DNA from: Myxococcaceae bacterium
Lineage (GTDB): Bacteria; Myxococcota_A; Polyangia; Polyangiales; Ga0077539
Length of the DNA stretch: 64,000 nucleotides
Assembly: GCA_004297725.1 (NCBI GenBank)
Contig: SCUS01000080.1
Coordinates: 92,831-156,830 of the forward strand
Direction of reading: 5' to 3'
Position numbers and translations under genes: made by a program. A model generated the notes under the pieces. It made no database searches, was not told where the DNA came from, and saw nothing but the letters and a program-made list of their open reading frames with translations. Shown here in pieces: positions 52,847 to 62,040 of this stretch (position 1 is its first letter; each line of letters begins with the position of its first letter).

Positions 52847-53986
52847 TCAGAGGTCGCTGCGGCCGGCGAGGGTCCAGCGGGCATCGGCGCCGCCGACGCC
52901 GGTCTGGTCGATCCAGGTGGTGCCTGGGGTCGCGCCGCAGTGGCCCGCGATGACGTCGACGATGTACACGTCGAGGCTGCCCTCCATCGTGGCGCCCGCC
53001 GGGCCGAAGAAGTAGCTGACGACGTCCTGGGACATGTCGCCGACGCGGCCGCGCTTCCAGTTGAGGCCCCAGCGCGGGTCGATGCGACGGAGGCGGCGCA
53101 CCACCTCGAAGAGGAAGTCGTTGTTGCCGCCCATGGTGACGCACGAGTTGCGGAGCCAGTCGGCGTGCTCGCGGGCCACGGCCTCCAGCGTCGGCCGCCC
53201 GTCGGGCAGCGGCGGCCGGGTGTGGGTGGGCGGGACGTCCACCGGGGGGGCTGTCCCCGCGTCGGGAGGCGACGCGGGGTCGTAGCCCATGAGGGTCCAC
53301 ACGGGGCCCTCGGAGGAGCGATCGATCCAGCCCGGCGCCGCGGGCTCGTCGACGCCCGGGCGCGCGCAGTGGCGCAGGATCACGTCGAACATGTACGCCT
53401 CGCGCCGCCCCTCCGGGCAGCCGTCGCCGTAGAAGTACGTGAGGATGTCGCCGCTGAGGCCGCCGGTGCGCCGGTCGAGCCCCCAGCGCGGGTCGATGGC
53501 GCGCCCGCGGCGCAGCGCCTCGAAGAGGAAGCGGTACGACCCGCCGGTCGAAACGCACGAGTCGCGGAGCCAGTCGGGGTGCTCGGCGGCGAGCGCGCGG
53601 ATGAGCCCCGACCCGTCGGGCCCCGGCGCGGGCGGACGGGCCGCGGGCGGAGGGAGGGGACAGCCGGTGTCGGGCGGCCCGCGGTCGATCACCGTCGGAA
53701 CGTCGATCACCGTCGGGACGTCGATCACCGTCGGGACGTCGATCGCCGTCGGGAGGGCGACATCGACGCGCGGGACGTCGGACGTGGCGGGCGCATCGAA
53801 GGCCCCGGCGTCGCGGGCGACGGGTCGGTCGAGCCCGATCCACGGCGCGTCGATGCTCGTGCCCGCGTCGCGGGGCGCGTCCGCGTCGAGGAGCACGGTG
53901 ACCTCGTCGCCCCACTCCGGCGCGCACGCCGACGCGAGCGAGGCGAGCGCGATGAGCCACGAGCGGAGCGCGCGTGAAGGTCCCAT
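52847..53986 (-). CDS. lipoprotein with tandem-duplicated domain of unknown type
   Basis: 379 aa from ATG 53986 (AGG 7 bases upstream). Lipobox LASLASAC, then a long Asp/Val/Pro tether with four VIDVPT-like repeats. Two ~115-residue copies follow: HPDWLRDSCVSTGGSYRFLFEALRR, IDPRWGLDRRTGGLSGDILTYFYG, FDVILRHC and WTLMG in the first; HADWLRNSCVTMGGNNDFLFEVVRR, IDPRWGLNWKRG, SQDVVSYFFG, VDVIAGHC and WTLAG in the second. Each pairs two Cys, perhaps a disulphide. Not recognised as any family. Confidence 0.75.
   Translation of the reverse strand: MGPSRALRSWLIALASLASACAPEWGDEVTVLLDADAPRDAGTSIDAPWIGLDRPVARDAGAFDAPATSDVPRVDVALPTAIDVPTVIDVPTVIDVPTVIDRGPPDTGCPLPPPAARPPAPGPDGSGLIRALAAEHPDWLRDSCVSTGGSYRFLFEALRRGRAIDPRWGLDRRTGGLSGDILTYFYGDGCPEGRREAYMFDVILRHCARPGVDEPAAPGWIDRSSEGPVWTLMGYDPASPPDAGTAPPVDVPPTHTRPPLPDGRPTLEAVAREHADWLRNSCVTMGGNNDFLFEVVRRLRRIDPRWGLNWKRGRVGDMSQDVVSYFFGPAGATMEGSLDVYIVDVIAGHCGATPGTTWIDQTGVGGADARWTLAGRSDL
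53684..53755. repeat. four 18-bp tandem repeats inside a lipoprotein tether
   Basis: Unit GTCGATCACCGTCGGGAC; the first copy ends GGAAC and the fourth has GATCGCC and ends GGGAG. Translated on the minus strand they give (VP)TVID, part of the Asp-rich tether. Likely a site of length variation by slippage. Confidence 0.8.
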
Positions 53987-54251
53987 TGGATTACCTGCGA
54001 CGGTAACACGAGGTCGGTCGCTCCTGTGGAGGAGAGCCTGCGCTTCGACGCCCCCGACAGGCGGACCGCCTCGCTGGCCACCGCGTCCGCCACCGGCGCG
54101 TGAGGTGACCACGGCGCTCGCCGCGACCATCGGGCGATTCGCGCGCGCGATCCCGTCGCCGGGCGCGCTCGCGCCCCGCGGCGCGTGGCTTGCTGAGTGA
54201 CCTCGCGACCCACCCACCGACGAACCGCGCCGCTGGCGAGGAAGCGACCGA

Positions 54252-55238
54252 ATGAACCCCCGTGGCACCATGGCCCCCCTGGACGGCCGCGCCGTCGGCC
54301 TCCCGATGCTCGACGCGCTCCGCGCGCTGCCGCTGCTGGAGCGCATCCAGATCGCCTACCTGCTCGGCCTGCTGCTCGCGGTGTCCCTGGGGGCGGGTCC
54401 CACCCGCGGCGCGGCCCTGGGCTGGATCTCCTTCGACCTCGCGCTGTTCTGCGGGGCGATCGCGGTCTTCCGCGGCGACGCCCCCACGCGGGCCTCGACG
54501 CTCGCGTACCGCACCACCGCCTGCGTGCCGGTGCTCGCGACCTTCGCGCAGCTCCACATCATCCTGCCGGCCGCGACGAGGTGGCGGCGCCTCGATGACC
54601 GGCTCCTGGGCGTCGACCTGCGCTGGCTCCGCTACGAGCCGGCCGTGGCCTGGGACGCCCACGTGACCCCGGCCACAACGGAGTGGCTCTCGTTCTTCTA
54701 CCTGAGCTACTTCGCCCTGCTGGCGGCCCACCTCTTCCCCATCGTCTTCGTCGAGCGTCGTCGCAACATCGTCGCGCAGTTCACCCTCGGCATCGCCACC
54801 CTCTACTGCGCGGGCCAGATGCTCTACGTCGTCGTCCCCGCGTACGGGCCCTACGTGCACCTGGCCGGCACCTTCTCCCGCGACCTCGACGGGCCCTTCT
54901 GGTACCCGCTGATGCGCCGCCTCGTCGCGTCCGGCGGCGCGCGCGCCGACGTGTTCCCCAGCCTTCACACCGCGGCGCCCACCTTCCTCGCGCTCTTCTC
55001 GTTCCACCACCGGCGCGAGCGGCCCTTCCGCTACACGTGGCCGGTCGTGGCCTTCGTCGCGTCGCAGATCATCGTCGCCACGATGTACCTGCGCTGGCAC
55101 TACCTCATCGACGTCCTCGCGGGACTCACCCTCGCCGGGTCGGTCTTCGTGTTCAGCACGAGGGCGCTGGACGACCCGCGCCATGACCCGCACGAGAGCG
55201 CCCCCGCCGAGGTGGGCTCGGCGACACCGCCGTTGTAG
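54252..55238 (+). CDS. AUR1/PAP2-like integral membrane enzyme
   Basis: 328 aa, about eight helices. It has the Aur1/PAP2-superfamily pairs: AYGPYVHLAG, FPSLHTAAP (His) and LRWHYLIDVLAG (His, Asp). Aur1-like proteins move phospho-inositol or other head groups, or act as lipid phosphatases. GAGGA 9 bases before the ATG. It is followed after 11 bases by a histidine kinase gene with its own -10 box overlapping this stop. Confidence 0.8.
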   Translation: MNPRGTMAPLDGRAVGLPMLDALRALPLLERIQIAYLLGLLLAVSLGAGPTRGAALGWISFDLALFCGAIAVFRGDAPTRASTLAYRTTACVPVLATFAQLHIILPAATRWRRLDDRLLGVDLRWLRYEPAVAWDAHVTPATTEWLSFFYLSYFALLAAHLFPIVFVERRRNIVAQFTLGIATLYCAGQMLYVVVPAYGPYVHLAGTFSRDLDGPFWYPLMRRLVASGGARADVFPSLHTAAPTFLALFSFHHRRERPFRYTWPVVAFVASQIIVATMYLRWHYLIDVLAGLTLAGSVFVFSTRALDDPRHDPHESAPAEVGSATPPL

Positions 55239-55241
55239 TCT
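55236..55241 (+). promoter_or_regulatory. -10 box TAGTCT overlapping the preceding stop
   Basis: TAGTCT includes the TAG stop of the AUR1-like gene; 8 bases on is GTG at 55250. Confidence 0.4.
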
Positions 55242-55249
55242 ACGCGGCG

Positions 55250-56536
55250 GTGTCCTCGGAATCAGAACGCCAGACCAAACGGCTGCAGGCCCTGGCCGAG
55301 TCGGCGCAGCTCTTCGCGGAGGCGAGCACCGACCTCGCGCGCCTGCTGGGCGTGGTCGCGCGGCGATTCTCGGAGCTCGTCGGAGAGGCCGCGAACATCC
55401 GGTTGATCGAGGGGGAGTCGCTGGTGCCCGTGGCCACGTATCACCCCGACCAGGAGGTCAACGAGTACCTCCGCAGGTTTCACGACGAGACCCCGCTGAA
55501 GGTGGGAGAGGGCATCTCGGGGCAGGTGCTCGCGACCGGCGAGCCGTACTACATGCCCGAGCTCGATCTCGAGCGATTCAAGCAGCGCGTCGCGCCGGGC
55601 TTCGTCCCCATCTTCGAGCGAGTCGGGATCACCGGGATGATCGTCGTGCGGCTGCGCGCGCGGGGCATCAACCTCGGCTACCTGTCCTTGTTCCGCACCA
55701 GCGCGTCGCGGCCGCCGTACACGCTCGACGACCTCCGCCTCGTCCAGGACCTCGCCGATCGCGCGTCGCTCGCCATCGACACCAGCCGGCTCGTCGACGG
55801 TCTCGAGCGCCGCGTCGCCGAGCGCACGCAGGCGCTGGAGAGCGCGAATCGCGAGCTCGAGGCCTTCGCGTTCTCCGTGTCGCACGACCTGCGCGCGCCG
55901 CTCCGCAGGATCGATGGGTACTCCCTGGCCCTCGAGGAGGATCATGGCCCACGGCTCGACGCCGACGCTCGCCACCTGCTCTCGGTGATCCGCAGGAACG
56001 CTCGGCAGATGGACCACCTCATCGAGGACCTCCTCCGGCTGTCGCGCCTCGGCCAGCGCGCGATCCAGCCGGTCACGGAGATCGACATGCGGGAGGTCGT
56101 CGAGGCCGTGCTCGCGGGCATCCGCGCCGCGAACCCGACGCTCGCGCTCGAGCTCAAGATCGGCGATCTCCCGCCCGCGCGAGGCAACGTCGAACTGCTC
56201 CGTCAGGTCTGGATCAACCTCCTCGACAACGCGGTGAAGTACTCGCGCCGTCGGCCCGTGTCGGTGGTGGAGGTCACCGGGCAGAGCGAGAGCGGTGAGA
56301 TCCGGTACACGGTCACCGACAACGGCGCCGGCTTCGATCCGCGCTTCAAGGACAAGCTGTTCGGGGTCTTCTCGCGGCTGCACAGCGACGCCGAGTTCGA
56401 GGGCACCGGGGTGGGGCTCGCGCTCGTCCAGCGCATCGTCACGCGGCACGGAGGGCACGTATGGGCCGAGGGCCGCCTCGACCACGGCGCGACCTTCGGC
56501 TTCGGGCTGCCAGCGCGCGGACCGACCGGCGGGTAG
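55250..56536 (+). CDS. GAF-domain histidine kinase
   Basis: 428 aa from GTG 55250, soluble. GAF domain 20-185 (GEAANIRLIEGESLVPV, VGEGISGQVLATGEPYYMP, GYLSLFRT), a coiled coil, then HisKA with His212 in SVSHDLRAPLRR (phytochrome-type) and HATPase_c (WINLLDNAVKYS, DNGAGFD, GTGVGLALVQR). The GAF domain probably senses a small cytosolic molecule or redox state. The next gene, 65 bases on, encodes an NtrC-type regulator that is its likely target. Confidence 0.88.
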   Translation: MSSESERQTKRLQALAESAQLFAEASTDLARLLGVVARRFSELVGEAANIRLIEGESLVPVATYHPDQEVNEYLRRFHDETPLKVGEGISGQVLATGEPYYMPELDLERFKQRVAPGFVPIFERVGITGMIVVRLRARGINLGYLSLFRTSASRPPYTLDDLRLVQDLADRASLAIDTSRLVDGLERRVAERTQALESANRELEAFAFSVSHDLRAPLRRIDGYSLALEEDHGPRLDADARHLLSVIRRNARQMDHLIEDLLRLSRLGQRAIQPVTEIDMREVVEAVLAGIRAANPTLALELKIGDLPPARGNVELLRQVWINLLDNAVKYSRRRPVSVVEVTGQSESGEIRYTVTDNGAGFDPRFKDKLFGVFSRLHSDAEFEGTGVGLALVQRIVTRHGGHVWAEGRLDHGATFGFGLPARGPTGG

Positions 56537-56587
56537 CGCGGCGTCGGGCGCTCCTCGAATCGCCTCCACGTCGAGTGCACGACACGG

Positions 56588-56593
56588 TAGAGT
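56588..56593 (+). promoter_or_regulatory. -10 box TAGAGT
   Basis: TAGAGT, 8 bases before the ATG at 56602; suggests the regulator can be made apart from the kinase. Confidence 0.35.
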
Positions 56594-56601
56594 GCGGGAC
56601 C

Positions 56602-58002
56602 ATGGGCAGGGTGACGGATCGGGCCACGGTGGCCATCGTGGACGACGAGCCGGCGATGCTCCGCATGCTCGATCGCATGCTCAGCCTGTTGGGGTTCGAC
56701 CGGCTCGTGTTCGACACCCCGGAGGCGTTGCTGGCCTTCGCAGAGCAGGAGCCCGACCGCTTCGACGTGGTGCTGACGGACCTCAACATGCCGTCGACCA
56801 ACGGGCTCGTGCTGCTCTCGCTGCTGCGCCGCCACCACCCCGATCTCCCGGTGGTGCTGATGACGGGCGACGCGACGGTCGACTCCGCGGTCGCGGCGAT
56901 GAAGAGCGGCGCGTTCGACTACCTCGTGAAGCCGCTCACCAACCGGGACGAGGTGGGGGCGCGCCTCGAGCGGGCCGTCGAGCAGCGCCGCCTCAAGCGC
57001 CGCAACCGCGCGCTGGAGCGTAGCCTCGACGTGGCGGGCCGCTTCCCGGAGATCATCGGCGACGGGCCGGCGATGCGCGGCGTGCTGCGCCTCGTCGAGA
57101 GCGTCGCGCCGACCGACGCCACGGTGCTCGTCCTCGGCGAGAGCGGCACCGGGAAGGAGCTCGTGGCGCGCGCCATCCACGAACGCAGCCCCCGGGCAGC
57201 CCGCCCCTTCGTGGCGATCAACTGCGCGACGCTCACCGACACGCTGCTCGAGAGCGAGCTCTTCGGGCACGTGAAGGGCGCCTTCACGGGGGCGACGGCG
57301 TCGCGCCGGGGCCTCCTCGAAGAGGCCAACGGGGGCACGCTGTTCCTCGACGAGGTGGGCGACATGCCGCTCGGCACGCAGGGCCGCTTCCTGAGGGTGC
57401 TGCAGGAGGGCGAGGTCAAGCCGCTCGGGGCCAACGACCTGCGCAAGGTCGACGTCCGCGTCGTCGCCGCGACCAACGTCGACATGCAGGACGCGATCAA
57501 GCAGAAGCACTTCCGCGCCGACCTCTACTACCGGCTGAACGTCGTGGCGCTGGAGCTGCCGCCGCTGCGCCGCCGCCGCGAGGACATCCCCCTGCTGGCG
57601 ACCCACTTCCTGGCCCGGTACGCGCGCCGGCAGGGGCGGCCCGTGCCCGAGCTCACGCCAGAGGCGGTCGAGCGGCTCGTCGCCTACGGGTGGCCGGGCA
57701 ACGCGCGCGAGCTGGAGAACCTGATGCAGCGCCTCGTGCTCTTCGGCCGGGTGGGCCCGGTCGGCGCCGCCGAGGTCGAGTCGCTCGTGGAGCTGCGCTC
57801 CGAGCCCGGGGTCGACGCGTCGACCTCCACGGACGTCGAGTTCGCGCGCGCGAAGGAGTCCGCCGTGGAGGCCTTCGAGCACCGCTACCTCACGGGGGTG
57901 ATGTCCCGCGCCGCCGGGTCGGTGAGCGAAGCCGCCCGGCTGGCGGGGCTCGACCGCTCCAACTTCCGTCGCCTCCTTCGCCGTCACGGCATCGGGGGCT
58001 GA
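56602..58002 (+). CDS. sigma-54-dependent NtrC-family response regulator
   Basis: 466 aa. Receiver domain 8-122, phospho-acceptor Asp60 in LTDLNMP, Lys110. AAA+ domain about 145-385: Walker A GESGTGKE (179-186), GAFTGA loop (227-232, contacts sigma-54), Walker B GGTLFLDEVGD, and PLRRRREDIP. A C-terminal Fis-type HTH follows (AARLAGLDRSNFRRLLRRHG). It activates sigma-54 promoters by ATP hydrolysis from an upstream site. Both such sites lie directly downstream of this gene (58074 and 58164). Confidence 0.93.
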   Translation: MGRVTDRATVAIVDDEPAMLRMLDRMLSLLGFDRLVFDTPEALLAFAEQEPDRFDVVLTDLNMPSTNGLVLLSLLRRHHPDLPVVLMTGDATVDSAVAAMKSGAFDYLVKPLTNRDEVGARLERAVEQRRLKRRNRALERSLDVAGRFPEIIGDGPAMRGVLRLVESVAPTDATVLVLGESGTGKELVARAIHERSPRAARPFVAINCATLTDTLLESELFGHVKGAFTGATASRRGLLEEANGGTLFLDEVGDMPLGTQGRFLRVLQEGEVKPLGANDLRKVDVRVVAATNVDMQDAIKQKHFRADLYYRLNVVALELPPLRRRREDIPLLATHFLARYARRQGRPVPELTPEAVERLVAYGWPGNARELENLMQRLVLFGRVGPVGAAEVESLVELRSEPGVDASTSTDVEFARAKESAVEAFEHRYLTGVMSRAAGSVSEAARLAGLDRSNFRRLLRRHGIGG

Positions 58003-58073
58003 TCCCTCCCTGGGGCTCTCGCCCCCCCTCCGCGCCTGTCGGGCATCGGGATGGGGGGGTGGGTCACGGCAGA

Positions 58074-58100
58074 CCCGGGTCGGTCATGACTGACCCCGGG
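58074..58100. promoter_or_regulatory. palindrome, candidate enhancer (UAS) for the NtrC-type regulator
   Basis: CCCGGGTCGGTC-AT-GACTGACCCCGGG, a near-perfect dyad with one mismatch and one unpaired base, centred ~100 bases upstream of the expected start of the sigma-54 promoter. The distance fits an upstream activator site. It could also act as terminator of the regulator gene. Confidence 0.5.
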
Positions 58101-58163
58101 ACGCCTCCGCGCGGATGCCTCTGCGGATCGCTGAAACCCGCTATTTCGTCGCATCCGACGCTG

Positions 58164-58179
58164 TGGCTCATGCCTTGCT
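58164..58179 (+). promoter_or_regulatory. sigma-54 (-24/-12) promoter
   Basis: TGGCTCATGCCTTGCT: GG and GC are separated by exactly 10 bases, and it differs from TGGCAC-N5-TTGCT only by T for A. The start is expected near 58190, 52 bases before the sigma-factor gene, and the gene for a sigma-54 activator lies just upstream. Confidence 0.65.
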
Positions 58180-58241
58180 GAAGGGTCCACTGACCTCAAC
58201 AGTAGGCGGCCCGCAAGGCCCCCCCACGGAGACTGCGACCG

Positions 58242-58997
58242 ATGCAACTCATGAACGTCACGAACGAACACCAGACCCCGACCGCCAGCTGGTCGCCGCC
58301 TGCGTCCGAGGACGGAGCCCACCGCGCGAGCGGTGCCAGGCGGTGCACCGACGAGCTCGCGCGCAGGTACTTCGTCCGCGTCGTGGCCCACGCCAGGCGC
58401 CTCGCCCGCCGTCTGCCCGCGCACGTCTCGCTGGGCGACCTGATCAGCGCCGGCATGCTCGGCGTGGTCGAGGGCTTCCTGCGCTTCGACCCGAGCCGCG
58501 CGGAGACGCTCGACGCCTTCCTCGACCACCGCATCCGCGGCGCGCTCCTCGACGAGCTCCGCCGCAACGACCCGCTGACCCGCGGGCAGCGCACCTTCGC
58601 GCGCAAGCTGGGCCGCGCCACCCGCGCCGCCGCGGGCGACACCTCCGAGGAGTCGCTCGCCAGGGCCCTCGGCCTCAGCCTCGACACCTTCCGCGAGCGG
58701 GTGTCGCAGGTGTCCGTCGCGCTGGCGATCCAGGCGAGCAGCGACGGCGTCGGCACGGAGTTGGTGCCCGACGACGGGCTCCGACCGGACGCGGCCCTCG
58801 ACGCCCGCGAGCGCCGCGCCCTCCTCGCGCAGAGCGCCGAGACGCTGTCGGCGCGCGAGCGCGAGCTGCTCGCGCTCCACTACGAGCACGGCCAGAACTT
58901 CCGCGAGATCGGGATCCGCTTCGGCGTCTCGGAGTCGCGCATCTCGCAGCTCCACACCCACGCGATCCAGCACATCCGCGCCAGGATCGCGGCCTGA
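58242..58997 (+). CDS. FliA-like alternative sigma factor (sigma-28/SigB-like group)
   Basis: 251 aa. Region 2 (about 38-110: [41 protein letters not shown]), region 3 (about 112-160) and region 4 (about 200-248: [41 protein letters not shown]) are all present. It would direct RNA polymerase to its own set of promoters. GGAGA 9 bases upstream of the ATG. The -24/-12 promoter upstream suggests control by the NtrC-type regulator. The group is used for motility or stress; no flagellar gene is near. Confidence 0.88.
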   Translation: MQLMNVTNEHQTPTASWSPPASEDGAHRASGARRCTDELARRYFVRVVAHARRLARRLPAHVSLGDLISAGMLGVVEGFLRFDPSRAETLDAFLDHRIRGALLDELRRNDPLTRGQRTFARKLGRATRAAAGDTSEESLARALGLSLDTFRERVSQVSVALAIQASSDGVGTELVPDDGLRPDAALDARERRALLAQSAETLSARERELLALHYEHGQNFREIGIRFGVSESRISQLHTHAIQHIRARIAA

Positions 58998-59089
58998 GCC
59001 CGGGCGCTGCACGCGCCAGTCGAGACGACGCTTCGAGCGGCCGCGCAGCGCGCCGCCGGGACCAACAAGGATCTTGGAGGGGGACGAGG

Positions 59090-60289
59090 ATGTTGCAGAG
59101 CGGAACGCGGGTCGCCGATCGGTACGAGATCGAGGCGGTCGTGGGGAAGGGCGGGATGGGCGCGGTCTACCGGGCGCTGGACACCGCGACCGGCGAGAGG
59201 GTCGCGCTCAAGACGCTGCACGAGGACTTCTACGAGCGCGACGACCTGGTGAAGCGCTTCGAGCGCGAGGCCCGCGCGGCCGCGAGCGTCGGGCATCCGA
59301 GCATCGTCGGCGTGCGCGCGGCGGGCACCGACCGGGCGCTGCGGCTGCGGTACATCGTGCAGGAGTTCCTGCGTGGGGCCGACGTGGCCGGCTGCCTCAA
59401 CGAGCTCGGGATCCTCTCGCCGCTCTCGACCCTCGCCATCGCCCTTCCCGTGATGGACGCCCTCGTCGCGGCCCACGCGGCGGGCATCGTCCACCGGGAC
59501 GTCAAGCCGGAGAACCTGTTTCTGCACGAGACCGACGACGGGCACGTCGTGCCGAAGCTCATCGACTTCGGCATCGCGAAGGTCGTCGAAGACCTGGACC
59601 GCACCACGCGCACCGCCACGGGCCTGGTGTTCGGGACGCCCTGGTACATGTCCCCGGAGCAGGCCCTCGGGGACTCCGCCATCGACGCGCGCACGGACAT
59701 CTGGAGCATGGCCGCGACGGTCTACGAGATGCTCTGCGGGACGCTGCCGTTCGGGGCCAGCAGCGCCAACGCGGTGATGGCGCAGATCATCTACGGGAGC
59801 CCCGCGCCGCTGCGGCAGCACTGGCCGGGCGCTCCCGCCGACCTGGAGGCGGTGCTGCACAGGGCCCTCCAGCGCGACCTCGGCCAGCGCTACGCCACGA
59901 TGGCGGAGTTTCGCGACGCCCTCGCCTCCTGCGACCTGTGGCGGGGCGTCACCCCCGAGATCGCCAGCAGCCTCCGGCCACGGCCAAGCGCCTTCGAGGG
60001 CATCCGCGACATCCTCCCGATGGAGTTCAGGGACGATCCAGGCGCCGTGGCGCACCGTATCGAGCCGTCGCCGCCCGTCGCCCCCGCGAGCGCCGCTCCG
60101 GGCCCGCGTCTCGAGCCCCCCGCGGTACCGCGGCCACCTCGCAGGACCCCGGAACCCCGACGGACCGCGGCCGCCGATCGGCCAGGCGCTGGGCTCCCCG
60201 CCCTGGGGAGCGCGCTGGCGAGGATGGGAGCCCTCCTCGGGTTTGACCGTTTCCGTCCGGTGCAGGGCGCCGCGACCCCGGAGGGCTGA
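59090..60289 (+). CDS. Ser/Thr protein kinase (Hanks type)
   Basis: 399 aa from ATG 59090 with a very strong SD (GGAGGGGGACGAGG). Kinase domain 9-275: [40 protein letters not shown] and [11 protein letters not shown] short Pro-rich tail follows and no membrane segment, so it is cytosolic. It lies 92 bases after the sigma-factor gene on the same strand; it may regulate that sigma factor or its targets by phosphorylation (inference). Confidence 0.9.
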   Translation: MLQSGTRVADRYEIEAVVGKGGMGAVYRALDTATGERVALKTLHEDFYERDDLVKRFEREARAAASVGHPSIVGVRAAGTDRALRLRYIVQEFLRGADVAGCLNELGILSPLSTLAIALPVMDALVAAHAAGIVHRDVKPENLFLHETDDGHVVPKLIDFGIAKVVEDLDRTTRTATGLVFGTPWYMSPEQALGDSAIDARTDIWSMAATVYEMLCGTLPFGASSANAVMAQIIYGSPAPLRQHWPGAPADLEAVLHRALQRDLGQRYATMAEFRDALASCDLWRGVTPEIASSLRPRPSAFEGIRDILPMEFRDDPGAVAHRIEPSPPVAPASAAPGPRLEPPAVPRPPRRTPEPRRTAAADRPGAGLPALGSALARMGALLGFDRFRPVQGAATPEG

Positions 60290-60723
60290 CCCCCTCAATC
60301 CCCTCCGATGTCCCTTGAAGAGGGCGTGTACTCCCCTTTTCGATGAAGAGCAGGGCGTCGTCCTCATTGAAGAGACGATGCTCTGCTTCTCGACATGACC
60401 ATTCCTGGTCTCCGATCAGACTCCCATGGATCGTTACGACCTCTGGCTCGACCTGCGTAGAGCTCGTGAGCACGGCAAGACCCGCCAATACCCCTCCGCC
60501 GCCGTCGATCTCCGGGGAACGCCGAGCGCGCACTGCGGAGAGAAGTCCCGTGGAGCGCACGCCTCAGGGGGGCAAAGGGGGTACGACCCATGCCTATCCG
60601 GTTACCACCCAAGGCAAAAGGTCGGGGAATGTAGGCAAACGTGCGCTTGCCGCCGCAGCGCGTCAAAGCCGAGCGGGTGCCGCGTGACCCGCGCTCACAC
60701 CAGGGCGGGCGTACCCTCGCCCG
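60290..60723. other. 434 bases without a convincing gene
   Basis: ORFs here have random-like composition and no start signals. I see three spaced GAAGAG-containing words (60318-60380) with a small hairpin, and G-rich runs near 60570. No tRNA or known RNA was recognised. It separates the core region from AT-richer accessory DNA. Confidence 0.5.
60712..60717 (+). promoter_or_regulatory. -10 box TACCCT, leaderless
   Basis: TACCCT, 6 bases before the ATG of the TatA-like microORF at 60724. Confidence 0.4.
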
Positions 60724-60801
60724 ATGTTTGGCATCGGCCTCCCCGAGTTGCTGGTGGTTCTCGCGGCAGTCGCCCTCTGGCTGTGGGCCAAGCGCCAGTA
60801 G
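60724..60801 (+). CDS. 25-codon TatA-like membrane microprotein
   Basis: The product starts MFGIGLPELLVVLAAVALWL and ends in AKRQ. The first 12 residues match the signature N-terminus of TatA/TatE (FGxGxPELLVVL), but the FG hinge and amphipathic helix that pore formation needs are absent; the stop comes right after the helix. It may be a relict, or a dominant modulator of Tat by competing for TatA packing. A TACCCT box 6 bases before the ATG argues for expression. Too short to be found by usual gene callers. Confidence 0.45.
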   Translation: MFGIGLPELLVVLAAVALWLWAKRQ

Positions 60802-60909
60802 CGGCACCATCCCGCCCTACGGCCCCGCAGTGGGCGCTACCGCGGGCGTAGGACGCACGGGTCGACCGCTGGGCCTCCCGGGCGCTGGTGACCCCTGCGA
60901 GGCGGCGCG

Positions 60910-62037
60910 ATGACCCGCCGCAACCGTGAACACCTGCCCCGGATTGACCGCCCGATCGGCGCTGTGCGATGGACGCTTTCGATGGAAGTCTCCGAGATAG
61001 TCGTCGCAAAACTACGGGAACAGGGGCACCTACCCAAAGCGAAGACATCAGTCGCAGTGCCGGATCATTCCCGACAAACGGCAAACGACTCCAACCTGCC
61101 TACCAGCGTACAAGAACTTGAGTTCAGATTCCGCGCGCTATCCGATAAGGTGTACGCGGCACTCGCCGATGCTCAGTCTGCTGATGATGTGCGAATGGTG
61201 ATCAATCGGTTGACCACTGGCGATGCTATCTCTGAGGCTATCTCGATTGGGTCGGCCGCCAAGTTATTGGTGCCCGAAGAGGTGGCAAAAGAACCACCCG
61301 TGATCGCCGTGTCAGCGTCAGTCAGTCAAGACGCAAGCGATACTTTTTCCGCTGCTTTGCGCGCCCTGATCGCAGTGAACGAAGCCGTCAAAGAAATATC
61401 AACCACCGGCGAATTCACCGTGGATGACGTCAGTGCAAAGGACGTGGCAGACGCACTGCATGGGGCTTCAAGCCTTCCGCCTAGACTAACGAATGCGTTG
61501 CTAGGTTCCCTAAGGGGAACCGTCGCCTACTACGCCTTTTATGTCTCTACTGCGGCCGAGAACAAGCGGCCTCCGATCCACGCGACCACTGCTGCGAGCG
61601 TGATGCTTGAAGGAGCGCTGGAAAGTGCTCGACTACTCGCGAGTCTGTTCCCTGGGTGCATCCCAGATGACATTATTCCGCCCGAGTCACTGCTTGATGT
61701 CGATGCCATGTTTGCGGAACACGCTGTTCGCATGTTCCCTTTCGACGAAATGCGGGCACTGATAATCAACGATCGCCCACAGGCAGCGGCGACCCTGGTT
61801 CTGCGAGGACTCAACACACTACTCGTTCGCGGCAGGTTCAAGGCTTGCGATGCCGTTCTGGCGTCGATGCCGCTCGGAGACATCACCCCAACGATTGCTG
61901 TGGTCTGCTTGACCATCACATCCCATGGCGCCGACATGCTGCCAAGCCGACCCGAGTTTGTTCAGCGCGTACGTTATTGGTTAGAGGAAAAGATGGGGAC
62001 AGACAAAGCAGCGGCGGTTATGGAAAACCTCGGCTAG
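60910..62037 (+). CDS. unknown 375-aa protein, first gene of AT-richer module
   Basis: Start ATG 60910 has GAGG 7 bases upstream (an in-frame ATG at 60982 is the alternative). No membrane helix or signal; predicted mostly helical, with amphipathic segments (VQELEFRFRALSDKVYAALADAQS, AALRALIAVNEAVKEISTTGEF, LTNALLGSLRGTVAYYAFYV). No motif of a known family was recognised. Base composition is ~53% GC in a sampled line against ~73% in the core, so it was probably acquired. The next gene starts 3 bases after its stop. Confidence 0.6.
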   Translation: MTRRNREHLPRIDRPIGAVRWTLSMEVSEIVVAKLREQGHLPKAKTSVAVPDHSRQTANDSNLPTSVQELEFRFRALSDKVYAALADAQSADDVRMVINRLTTGDAISEAISIGSAAKLLVPEEVAKEPPVIAVSASVSQDASDTFSAALRALIAVNEAVKEISTTGEFTVDDVSAKDVADALHGASSLPPRLTNALLGSLRGTVAYYAFYVSTAAENKRPPIHATTAASVMLEGALESARLLASLFPGCIPDDIIPPESLLDVDAMFAEHAVRMFPFDEMRALIINDRPQAAATLVLRGLNTLLVRGRFKACDAVLASMPLGDITPTIAVVCLTITSHGADMLPSRPEFVQRVRYWLEEKMGTDKAAAVMENLG

Positions 62038-62040
62038 CAC

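Noticed and set aside
60343..60851. two open frames of 114 and 141 codons in the gap
   Set aside because: No SD or -10 signal, and Arg/Ser/Pro-rich composition without predicted structure.
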